Assembly (NCBI RefSeq): GCF_003605735.1
Contig: NZ_QXTJ01000003.1
Coordinates: 166,073-230,072 of the forward strand
Direction of reading: 5' to 3'
DNA length: 64,000 nucleotides
Origin: Pseudomonas sp. LS-2
GTDB lineage: Bacteria; Pseudomonadota; Gammaproteobacteria; Pseudomonadales; Pseudomonadaceae
Numbering within the stretch: position 1 is the first letter of the stretch; the number at the start of each line of letters is the position of its first letter. Positions 57,317 to 64,000 of this stretch are shown here, one piece after another. The translations under genes were made by a program, and so were the position numbers. Below the pieces are notes generated by a model that was not told the origin of the DNA, ran no database searches, and saw nothing but the letters and a program-made list of their open reading frames with translations.

Positions 57317-57886
57317 ATGAAAAACGTCACTCCGTCGTACCTCAAGCACCAATTTCTGATCGCCATGCCCCACATGCACGATGAGAACTTCGCTCAGACC
57401 TTGACCTACATCGTCGAGCACAACGCCAATGGCGCCATGGGTCTGGTGATCAACCGACCGCAAAGCCTTTCTCTGGCAGACATTCTTGAGCAACTGCGCC
57501 CGGAACTGCCGCCGCCGGTACGTTGCCAGCACATCCCCATTCACGTCGGCGGTCCGGTTCAGACCGATCGCGGTTTCGTCCTGCATCCGACCGGCCAGAT
57601 CTTCCAGGCCACGGTCGATCTGGGCGGTATCTCGCTGTCGACCTCCCAGGACATCCTGTTTTCCATCGCCGACGGCTACGGACCTGATCAAAATCTGATC
57701 ACTCTGGGCTACGCGGGCTGGGACGCCGGGCAACTGGAAGCCGAATTCGCCGCCAACGCGTGGCTGAACTGCGCGTTCGATCCAGCCATCCTCTTCGAAC
57801 TTGACAGCGAGCAGCGTCTCGACGCCGCTGCTGCGAAGCTGGGGGTCAATCTCAGCCTGCTGACCAGCCAGGCGGGTCACGCCTGA
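57317..57886 (+). CDS. algH: UPF0301 protein YqgE/AlgH
   Basis: A 189-residue cytoplasmic protein. YLKHQFLIAMPHM at the start, then GAMGLVINRP and VHVGGPVQ-like IHVGGPVQTDRGFVLH, are family signatures. AlgH was linked to alginate regulation in P. aeruginosa, but its biochemical role is not settled. Its stop overlaps the start of yqgF by one base, so the two are coupled. Confidence 0.93.
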   Translation: MKNVTPSYLKHQFLIAMPHMHDENFAQTLTYIVEHNANGAMGLVINRPQSLSLADILEQLRPELPPPVRCQHIPIHVGGPVQTDRGFVLHPTGQIFQATVDLGGISLSTSQDILFSIADGYGPDQNLITLGYAGWDAGQLEAEFAANAWLNCAFDPAILFELDSEQRLDAAAAKLGVNLSLLTSQAGHA

Positions 57887-58326
57887 TGGCCGCTCTGCGC
57901 CTGTTACTGGGTTTCGATTACGGCACTAAACAGATCGGCGTGGCGGTGGGCCAGGTGATTACCGGCCAGGCCCGCGAGCTGTGCACCTTGAAAGCCCAGA
58001 ACGGCGTGCCGGACTGGGACAAGGTTCAGGCCCTGATCAGCGAGTGGAAGCCCGACGCCATCGTCGTCGGCCTGCCGCTGAACATGGACGGCACCCCCAG
58101 CGAGATGAGCGCCCGTGCCGAGAAGTTTTCACGCAAGCTCAACGGCCGCTTCAATCTGCCCGTCTACACCCACGACGAGCGCCTGACCACCTTCGAAGCC
58201 AAAGGCGAACGCATGTCCCGTGGCGGTCAGCGCGGCAGCTACCGCGATAATCCGGTCGATGCCATCGCCGCAGCGCTTCTGTTGCAAGGCTGGCTGGAGG
58301 CTAACGGCGCACTGTTTGACACCTGA
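57886..58326 (+). CDS. yqgF: Putative pre-16S rRNA nuclease YqgF/RuvX
   Basis: A 146-residue RNase H-fold protein. The first acidic motif is in LLGFDYGTKQIGVAVG, then VVGLPLNMDG, DERLTT and the final acidic DNPVDAIAAALLLQ. Family members process the 5' end of 16S rRNA. pyrR follows. Confidence 0.95.
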   Translation: MAALRLLLGFDYGTKQIGVAVGQVITGQARELCTLKAQNGVPDWDKVQALISEWKPDAIVVGLPLNMDGTPSEMSARAEKFSRKLNGRFNLPVYTHDERLTTFEAKGERMSRGGQRGSYRDNPVDAIAAALLLQGWLEANGALFDT

Positions 58327-58418
58327 GCGACTTACACTGCACCGCATTGTAGAACACAGCATTCGAGTTTCAGCCCGGTGTGTGCCGCACGGACGACCGG
58401 GCTCCTGAAGGAGCGACC

Positions 58419-58943
58419 ATGAGCAGCCTGCCCAACCCCGCCGAACTGATCAGCCAGATGGCGATCGATCTGAACGCGCACCTGAATAAACGTGGTATCA
58501 GCGAGCCCCGCTTCATCGGCATCCGCACCGGCGGCGTATGGGTCGCCCAAGCCCTCCTTCAGGCGCTGAACAGCCAGTCTCCCCTTGGTACGCTGGACGT
58601 TTCCTTCTATCGCGACGATTTCAGCCAGAACGGCCTGCACCCGCAAGTACGCCCTTCCGAGCTGCCGTTCGAGATCGAAGGACAGCATCTGGTCCTGATC
58701 GACGACGTCCTGATGAGCGGCCGCACCATTCGCGCGGCGCTGAACGAGTTGTTCGACTATGGCCGCCCTGCCAGTGTGACCCTGGTTTCACTGCTGGATC
58801 TGGACGCAGCCGATCTGCCAATCCGCCCGAATGTGACCGGTGCGACGCTGGATCTGTCTCCGAACGAACGGGTCAAGCTGTCGGGTCCGACACCGCTGAC
58901 ACTCGAACTGCAAGACCTCTCCACCGATTCCGCCGCCCTCTAA
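58419..58943 (+). CDS. pyrR: Bifunctional pyr operon regulator/uracil phosphoribosyltransferase PyrR
   Basis: A 174-residue PRTase-fold protein. The PRPP loop is [20 protein letters not shown] near residue 90. In Pseudomonas it is linked to pyrimidine regulation together with pyrB and pyrC'. AAGGAG precedes the ATG at 58419; the open frame extends 13 codons further but lacks such a site. I see no PyrR-type anti-terminator upstream. Confidence 0.93.
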   Translation: MSSLPNPAELISQMAIDLNAHLNKRGISEPRFIGIRTGGVWVAQALLQALNSQSPLGTLDVSFYRDDFSQNGLHPQVRPSELPFEIEGQHLVLIDDVLMSGRTIRAALNELFDYGRPASVTLVSLLDLDAADLPIRPNVTGATLDLSPNERVKLSGPTPLTLELQDLSTDSAAL

Positions 58944-58955
58944 GAGTCCTTTGCG

Positions 58956-59960
58956 ATGACGCCTCTCGACGCCAAGCGCCCGCTGCAGCTGAACCATCAG
59001 GGTCAGCTGCAACATTTCCTCTCGCTCGATGGTTTGCCCCGCGAGCTGCTCACCGAAATCCTCGACACCGCCGACTCGTTCCTTGAGGTTGGCGCCCGGG
59101 CGGTGAAAAAAGTCCCGTTGCTGCGCGGCAAGACCGTGTGCAACGTGTTCTTCGAGAATTCGACTCGCACCCGCACCACTTTCGAACTGGCGGCGCAGCG
59201 GCTGTCGGCGGACGTCATTACCCTGAACGTCTCGACCTCTTCAACCAGCAAGGGCGAAACCCTGTTCGATACCCTGCGCAACCTTGAGGCCATGGCCGCC
59301 GACATGTTCGTCGTGCGCCACGGCGACTCCGGCGCGGCGCACTTCATTGCCGAGCATGTCTGCCCGCAGGTGGCGATCATCAACGGCGGCGACGGCCGTC
59401 ATGCGCACCCGACACAAGGCATGCTCGACATGCTGACCATCCGCCGCCACAAGGGCAACTTCGAGAACCTTTCGGTGGCCATCGTCGGCGACATCCTTCA
59501 TTCCCGGGTTGCGCGCTCGAACATGATCGCTCTCAAGGCGTTGGGCTGCCCTGACATTCGCGTGGTCGCGCCGAAAACCCTGCTGCCGATTGGCGTCGAG
59601 CAGTATGGCGTGAAGGTCTATACGGATCTGGCCGAAGGCCTCAAAGACGTCGACGTGGTCATCATGCTGCGCCTGCAGCGCGAGCGCATGTCGGGCGGTC
59701 TGCTGCCGAGCGAGGGCGAGTTCTACCGCCTGTTCGGGTTGACCACCGCGCGCCTGGCCGGTGCCAAGCCTGACGCCATCGTCATGCACCCTGGCCCGAT
59801 CAACCGGGGCGTGGAGATCGAGTCGGCGGTGGCCGACGGCGCCCACTCGGTGATTCTCAATCAAGTGACCTACGGCATCGCGGTGCGCATGGCCGTCTTG
59901 TCCATGGCCATGAGTGGCCAAACGGCCCAACGCCAGTTCGAGCAGGAGAACGCGCAGTGA
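58956..59960 (+). CDS. pyrB: Aspartate carbamoyltransferase catalytic subunit
   Basis: A 334-residue enzyme joining aspartate and carbamoyl phosphate in pyrimidine synthesis. Key motifs are [16 protein letters not shown] (carbamoyl-phosphate loop), [12 protein letters not shown] and [11 protein letters not shown]. The Pseudomonas type has an N-terminal extension of about 20 residues before the common core and works in a complex with PyrC'. It overlaps pyrC' by four bases. Confidence 0.97.
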   Translation: MTPLDAKRPLQLNHQGQLQHFLSLDGLPRELLTEILDTADSFLEVGARAVKKVPLLRGKTVCNVFFENSTRTRTTFELAAQRLSADVITLNVSTSSTSKGETLFDTLRNLEAMAADMFVVRHGDSGAAHFIAEHVCPQVAIINGGDGRHAHPTQGMLDMLTIRRHKGNFENLSVAIVGDILHSRVARSNMIALKALGCPDIRVVAPKTLLPIGVEQYGVKVYTDLAEGLKDVDVVIMLRLQRERMSGGLLPSEGEFYRLFGLTTARLAGAKPDAIVMHPGPINRGVEIESAVADGAHSVILNQVTYGIAVRMAVLSMAMSGQTAQRQFEQENAQ

Positions 59961-61228
59961 AGTTCAGCATCATCAAAGCCCGCGTCATCGACCCTGTCAG
60001 CGGTCTGGATCAAGTCATCGATGTCCACCTGGAAGCCGGCAAGGTCCTGGCCCTGGGCGCGGCGCCCGCCGATTTCATCCCGTCGCAGACCATCGACGGC
60101 AAGGGTCTGATTGCAGCGCCCGGCCTGGTCGATCTCAATGTCTCCCTGCGCGAACCCGGTTACAGCCGCAAGGGCACTATCGCCAGCGAAACGCGCGCCG
60201 CTGCGGCGGGCGGCGTGACCAGCGTTTGCTGCCCGCCTCGGACCAAACCGGTCCTCGACACCTCGGCCGTCGCGGAGCTGATTCTGGACCGCGCCCGTGA
60301 AGCCGGACACAGCAAAGTCTTCCCCATCGGCGCGCTGAGCAAAGGTCTGGAAGGCGAGCAACTGGCCGAACTGATCGCCCTGCGTGACGCGGGTTGCGTA
60401 GCGTTCACCAATGGCCTGGTGAACTTTGGCAGCAATCGCACCCTGTGCAGGGCGCTGGAATACGCTGCAACCTTCGACCTGACCGTGATTTTCAATTCGC
60501 AAGATCACGATCTGGCGGGCGGTGGTCTGGCCCATGATGGTCCGACGGCTGCCTTCCTCGGTCTGCCAGGTATCCCGGAAACCGCCGAGACCGTGGCCCT
60601 GGCCCGCGACCTGCTGCTGGTCGAGCAAAGCGGCGTACGCGCACATTTCACTCAGTTGACCAGTGCTCGCGGCGTCGAGCTCATCGCCCAGGCGCAAGCT
60701 CGCGGCCTGCCGGTCACTGCCGACGTCGCGCTCTATCAACTGATTCTGACCGACGAAGCGCTGATCGACTTTTCCAGCCTCTATCACGTGCAACCGCCGC
60801 TGCGCACCCGCGCCGACCGCGATGCGCTGCGAGAGGCGGTCCGGTCGGGCGTGGTTCAAGCCATCTCCAGCCACCATCAGCCCCATGAGCGAGATGCCAA
60901 GCTGGCGCCGTTCGGCGCGACGGAGCCTGGCATCAGCAGCGTCGAACTGCTGCTGCCGTTGGCAATGACCCTTGTCGAGGATGGCCTGCTGGACGTCCCC
61001 ACCCTGCTGGCACGCCTGAGTTCTGGGCCTGCAGCAGCCTTGCGTCTGCCAGCGGGCCAGCTGGCTGCGGGTGCACCAGCGGATCTGGTGCTGTTTGATC
61101 CTGCGGCCTCCACCGTGGCTGGCGAGAAATGGTTGTCCAAGGGCGAAAACTGCCCATTCCTCGGGCATTGCCTGCCGGGCGCAGTGAAATACACCTTCGT
61201 GGATGGCCGGATCAGTTATATCGGCTAA
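59957..61228 (+). CDS. pyrC': Dihydroorotase-like, probably non-catalytic ATCase subunit PyrC'
   Basis: A 423-residue amidohydrolase-fold protein. The usual metal motif DxHxH is degenerate: the segment reads [12 protein letters not shown], with asparagine and serine in place of both histidines. That supports a non-catalytic role. In Pseudomonas, such PyrC' proteins hold the PyrB complex together, while a separate PyrC carries dihydroorotase activity. The ATGA overlap with pyrB indicates coupling. Confidence 0.92.
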   Translation: MKFSIIKARVIDPVSGLDQVIDVHLEAGKVLALGAAPADFIPSQTIDGKGLIAAPGLVDLNVSLREPGYSRKGTIASETRAAAAGGVTSVCCPPRTKPVLDTSAVAELILDRAREAGHSKVFPIGALSKGLEGEQLAELIALRDAGCVAFTNGLVNFGSNRTLCRALEYAATFDLTVIFNSQDHDLAGGGLAHDGPTAAFLGLPGIPETAETVALARDLLLVEQSGVRAHFTQLTSARGVELIAQAQARGLPVTADVALYQLILTDEALIDFSSLYHVQPPLRTRADRDALREAVRSGVVQAISSHHQPHERDAKLAPFGATEPGISSVELLLPLAMTLVEDGLLDVPTLLARLSSGPAAALRLPAGQLAAGAPADLVLFDPAASTVAGEKWLSKGENCPFLGHCLPGAVKYTFVDGRISYIG

Positions 61229-61250
61229 GTCGACGCGACACTCTGACCTC

Positions 61251-61274
61251 GTAGGAGCGCTTACCCGCGATAGC
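61251..61274. repeat. Single family 2 REP arm
   Basis: GTAGGAGCGCTTACCCGCGA is one left arm of family 2 after pyrC'. A drifted partner (GGGAAGCGCGCCGCTATAGG, around 61317) may be the remnant of the right arm. Confidence 0.6.
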
Positions 61275-61343
61275 ATTAAGTCAGACACCCTCGAAACTCA
61301 GGTCTGACGCCTCGCCGGGAAGCGCGCCGCTATAGGTCAGCGT

Positions 61344-61763
61344 TTACCGGTGCTGCGCGTTCTTCATCGAGATCTGGTCATTCAGCGTCCAGAAGTCATA
61401 CAGCACACCCAGAAAGAACAGCCCGCCCGTAAACAGGTAGAGGATCCCGGTGATCCATTTGCCCTGATACATCCGATGCACCCCGAACACACCCAAAAAC
61501 GTCAGAAGAATCCATGCGACGCTGTAGTCAGTCGTGCCCGCGTTGAATCTCAGATCTGCCTCACGATCCATCGACGGAATAAGAAACAGGTCGATCAGCC
61601 AGCCAATCCCCAACAACCCGAGGGTAAAAAACCAGAGCGTGCCGGTCACCGGCTTACCGTAATAGAAGCGATGAGAACCGGTAAAACCGACGATCCACAG
61701 CAGATAACCCATGACCTTGCTGTGCGTATCGGGACGTTGAACGTCAGGATGATAGGTGTTCAT
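61344..61763 (-). CDS. TM2 domain-containing membrane protein
   Basis: A 139-residue protein with two TM2-type repeats: GFTGSHRFYYGKPVTGTLWF (near residues 27-46) and GVFGVHRMYQGKWITGILYL (near 95-114). Each is a pair of short membrane helices with a conserved HR-Y-G linker. No enzymatic function is known for the family. It converges on pyrC'. Confidence 0.88.
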   Translation of the reverse strand: MNTYHPDVQRPDTHSKVMGYLLWIVGFTGSHRFYYGKPVTGTLWFFTLGLLGIGWLIDLFLIPSMDREADLRFNAGTTDYSVAWILLTFLGVFGVHRMYQGKWITGILYLFTGGLFFLGVLYDFWTLNDQISMKNAQHR

Positions 61764-62013
61764 TGCTTACCTCATTTGAAGCGATAGAAAAAAATATGCG
61801 TAACTTTTGTGACTTTGGTGACGCTCTCCGACGTATGGCTTGAACCTCTGCGCGTTCACGCAAACCCTTGTTCTGAAAGGCGATGCATCCGGTCATATGA
61901 CAGTTTTAGTGTCGATGCTGACCTCCCGGCCAGTAAATTGTTCGACAAATGGCCTCGGAAACGCCGCAAAAGCTGTTATAAAGTTGCGCGCTGACCAATA
62001 TGAGCCCTGCCTA

Positions 62014-62745
62014 ATGCGTCCATTTTTCAAGACATGGCTAACTATTTGCCTATTTATGCCACTGGCCGCCCACGCCACCAATCGTGAGCAAACGCTGCCT
62101 TCGAGTTTTACGGGTTTCACCGCCAAATCCGAGTCACAGGAAACCGTATCACGCAATATTGCCGCTCAACGCGCTGCAATCGCCGCACTCGAAGAAACAG
62201 CCACCCCGCTTGAGACTTCAAGCAAGAAAACCCGAGCGACCAAGGGCAAGAAGTCCCACAGTTCTCGCAAGATTTCCCAGAACACCGTTGCCCTGGCAGC
62301 ACCCTCGCAAATGGGGAGCAAGCAGAGTAGCAACGTGGTGAACCGTGCAGTCAATGCCATCGGTACACCCTATCGTTGGGGCGGCACCAGCCCAACAAAA
62401 GGGTTTGACTGCAGCGGCCTGGTCAAATATGCGTTCAACGACGTGAGCGAAGTGGATCTTCCGCGTACCTCTAATGCCATGGCCGAAGGTCACGGGCAGA
62501 AGGTCGACCGCAAGGATCTGAAGCCAGGCGACTTGCTGTTTTTCAACATCAAGAGCCGCAAGGTCAACCACGTCGCGATCTATCTGGGTGACGACCGCTT
62601 TGTCCACGCGCCTCGCCGTGGCAAGTCGGTGACCATCGACACCCTGAAGAAGCCGTACTGGGACAGCCATTACGTCGTTGCCAAGCGCGTCCTGCCAAAA
62701 CAGGCACCTGCGCCGAAAGGCACTGTGCGCATCGCGCAGCGCTGA
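62014..62745 (+). CDS. NlpC/P60-family cell-wall peptidase
   Basis: A 243-residue secreted protein with a signal peptide (FKTWLTICLFMPLAAHA). A lysine/serine-rich linker (about 70-105) is followed by the NlpC/P60 domain: YRWGGTSPTKGFDCSGLVKYAF with the catalytic cysteine near residue 131, and RKVNHVAIYLGDDRFVHAPR with the catalytic histidine. It probably cuts peptide cross-links in peptidoglycan. The ATG at 62014 has a poor ribosome-binding site, but starts far upstream would destroy the signal peptide. Confidence 0.87.
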   Translation: MRPFFKTWLTICLFMPLAAHATNREQTLPSSFTGFTAKSESQETVSRNIAAQRAAIAALEETATPLETSSKKTRATKGKKSHSSRKISQNTVALAAPSQMGSKQSSNVVNRAVNAIGTPYRWGGTSPTKGFDCSGLVKYAFNDVSEVDLPRTSNAMAEGHGQKVDRKDLKPGDLLFFNIKSRKVNHVAIYLGDDRFVHAPRRGKSVTIDTLKKPYWDSHYVVAKRVLPKQAPAPKGTVRIAQR

Positions 62746-62773
62746 ACTGGATACGGCAACATCGCTTCATGAA

Positions 62774-62845
62774 CCTGTAGTGGCCCGGCTTGCCGGTGGT
62801 AGTGATCTTATTGACGCCACCGCCGCGAATCCGGACTCCTGCAGG
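62774..62845. repeat. REP palindrome pair, family 1, degenerate
   Basis: CCTGTAGTGGCCCGGCTTGC and the right arm CACCGCCGCGAATCCGGACT, then CCTGCAGG, are recognisable but drifted. It lies between the converging NlpC/P60 and pilT genes. Confidence 0.65.
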
Positions 62846-62871
62846 TTTTTTCGCATCTGCTGTTTGGGCAA

Positions 62872-63906
62872 TCAGAAATTATCTGGCGTCTTCGCTTTCT
62901 CGCGAGCGCTTTCTCGCGTGATCAGCCCCTTGCTGATCAGATCCTTCAGACACATATCCAGTGTCTGCATCCCCAATGCGCCCCCGGTCTGAATCGACGA
63001 GTACATCTGCGCCACCTTGTCCTCGCGGATCAGGTTCCGGATCGCCGACGTGCCGATCATGATCTCGTGCGCCGCCACTCGGCCGCCGCCAACTTTCTTC
63101 AACAGCGCCTGGGACACAATGGCGTGCAGCGACTCCGAAAGCATCGAACGAATCATCGATTTTTCCTGAGCCGGGAATACGTCAACGATACGGTCGATAC
63201 TCTTCGCCGCAGATGTGGTGTGCAGCGTGCCGAACACAAGGTGGCCGGTTTCCGCGGCAGTCAGCGCCAGGCGGATGGTCTCCAGGTCACGCAGCTCACC
63301 CACCAGAATCACGTCCGGATCTTCCCGAAGTGCCGACCGCAGCGCCTCCGCGAAACCATGAGTGTCGCGGTGAACTTCACGCTGATTGATCAGACTTTTC
63401 TTGGACTCGTGAACGAATTCGATCGGGTCCTCAATGGTCAGGATGTGGTGATGCTTGTTGGCGTTCAGATAATCGACCATCGCCGCAAGCGTCGTGGACT
63501 TACCCGAACCGGTAGGACCGGTCACCAGCACCAGACCACGGGGGACATCGGTAATCTTGCGAAACACTTCCCCCATGCCCAACTCTTCCATGCTCAGGAC
63601 TTTCGATGGAATGGTCCGGAACACCGCACCTGCCCCACGGTTCTGATTGAACGCGTTGACCCTGAACCGCGCCACGCCTGGCACTTCGAAGGAGAAGTCC
63701 GTCTCCAGGTCTTCTTCGAAGTCCTTGCGCTGCCTGTCGTTCATGATGTCGTAGATCAGCGCCTGGACTTCTTTCTGGTCCAAAGCCGGGAGGTTGATCC
63801 GCCGCACATCGCCATCCACCCGAATCATCGGTGGCAAGCCGGCAGAGAGATGTAAGTCCGACGCGCCTTGCTTGGCACTGAAGGCAAGCAGCTCGGTAAT
63901 ATCCAT
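62872..63906 (-). CDS. pilT: Type IV pilus retraction ATPase PilT
   Basis: A 344-residue hexameric ATPase that depolymerises the pilus, causing twitching. MDITELLAFSAKQGASDLHL is the standard start, with Walker A GPTGSGKST (residues 130-138), the Asp box ILTIEDPIEFVH, Walker B DVILVGELRD and the C-terminal AIRNLIRE motif. The start at 63906 is the conserved one. pilU, which follows pilT in P. aeruginosa, is not here: the next gene is the converging peptidase. Confidence 0.97.
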   Translation of the reverse strand: MDITELLAFSAKQGASDLHLSAGLPPMIRVDGDVRRINLPALDQKEVQALIYDIMNDRQRKDFEEDLETDFSFEVPGVARFRVNAFNQNRGAGAVFRTIPSKVLSMEELGMGEVFRKITDVPRGLVLVTGPTGSGKSTTLAAMVDYLNANKHHHILTIEDPIEFVHESKKSLINQREVHRDTHGFAEALRSALREDPDVILVGELRDLETIRLALTAAETGHLVFGTLHTTSAAKSIDRIVDVFPAQEKSMIRSMLSESLHAIVSQALLKKVGGGRVAAHEIMIGTSAIRNLIREDKVAQMYSSIQTGGALGMQTLDMCLKDLISKGLITRESAREKAKTPDNF

Positions 63907-63960
63907 ACAGCTCCTCATCACATAGAATGCCGCAGACTTTAGCCCTGCTGGCGCAAATCA

Positions 63961-64000
63961 ATGTCCACGATAGCAGAGAACATTTCAACGCTCGCAGAGC
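63961..64000 (+). CDS. yggS: Start of YggS-family PLP homeostasis protein (cut by the window end)
   Basis: Only 13 codons are visible: MSTIAENISTLAE. They match the usual beginning of YggS/PipY, which is divergent from pilT across Pseudomonas. No clear ribosome-binding site is visible before the ATG. The rest lies outside the window. Confidence 0.75.
   Translation, partial: MSTIAENISTLAE

Noticed and set aside
59870..61288. A 472-codon minus-strand frame opposite pyrC'
   Set aside because: Shadow frame; the plus-strand gene is certain.
61840..62013. A 58-codon N-terminal extension of the NlpC/P60 peptidase
   Set aside because: The open frame exists, but a clear signal peptide begins at 62014 and would be internal in the longer form.

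Overview
This is a chromosomal segment from a Pseudomonas. Protein identities and gene order match that genus: pgk-epd-tktA-metK, ahcY-metF-rhlE, pilGHIJ-chpA next to gshB, algH-yqgF-pyrR-pyrB-pyrC', and pilT divergent from yggS. Other signs agree: high GC, many short palindromic REP sequences between genes, and an SAH riboswitch before ahcY. The absence of pilK and chpB from the Chp cluster points away from P. aeruginosa and towards the P. syringae/P. fluorescens side of the genus. That species hint is inference. I found no rRNA, tRNA, CRISPR array, insertion sequence or prophage.

Layout. 1-5545 (minus strand) is central carbon metabolism: tktA, epd, pgk, two small lipoproteins and the start of fba. 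5741-8071 holds an ArsR-methyltransferase regulator (SahR-like) with a clear operator, followed by metK. 8076-13182 mixes a LysE exporter, the exported-looking DNA ligase LigB, small envelope proteins, a cytochrome c'-like lipoprotein, a MAPEG protein and a DeoR regulator. 13334-14380 is an AT-rich stretch with an orphan gene. 14381-19601 is a five-gene operon for four-carbon acid sugars (ltnD-otnK-otnC-permease-otnI). 20238-22898 is the SAH-riboswitch-controlled ahcY with metF. 23009-27152 holds an orphan glycosyltransferase-like gene, a periplasmic binding protein and the rhlE helicase. 27304-27935 is a RelB/YafQ-type toxin-antitoxin pair. 27998-33741 holds yceI, cytochrome b561, a secreted flavin amine oxidase, bioA and rsmE. 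33882-43035 holds a haemolysin-III protein and a complete malonate decarboxylase locus (mdcABCDEGH-madLM) with its LysR regulator. 43151-44368 is an autoregulated-looking Fic protein. 44583-54623 is the Chp chemosensory cluster for type IV pili. 54891-64000 holds gshB, a tonB3-like gene, algH, yqgF, pyrR-pyrB-pyrC', a TM2 protein, an NlpC/P60 peptidase, pilT and the first codons of yggS.

Themes. The methyl cycle is represented three times (metK, ahcY, metF) and by two kinds of SAM/SAH control: a protein regulator upstream of metK and an RNA switch upstream of ahcY. Twitching motility is represented by the Chp genes, a TonB3-like gene and pilT. The malonate locus and the Fic gene lie between rsmE and chpC, where P. 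aeruginosa (from memory) has only a few small genes, so they look like an accessory insertion. Three families of REP palindromes are scattered between genes, and one element pairs arms from two different families.
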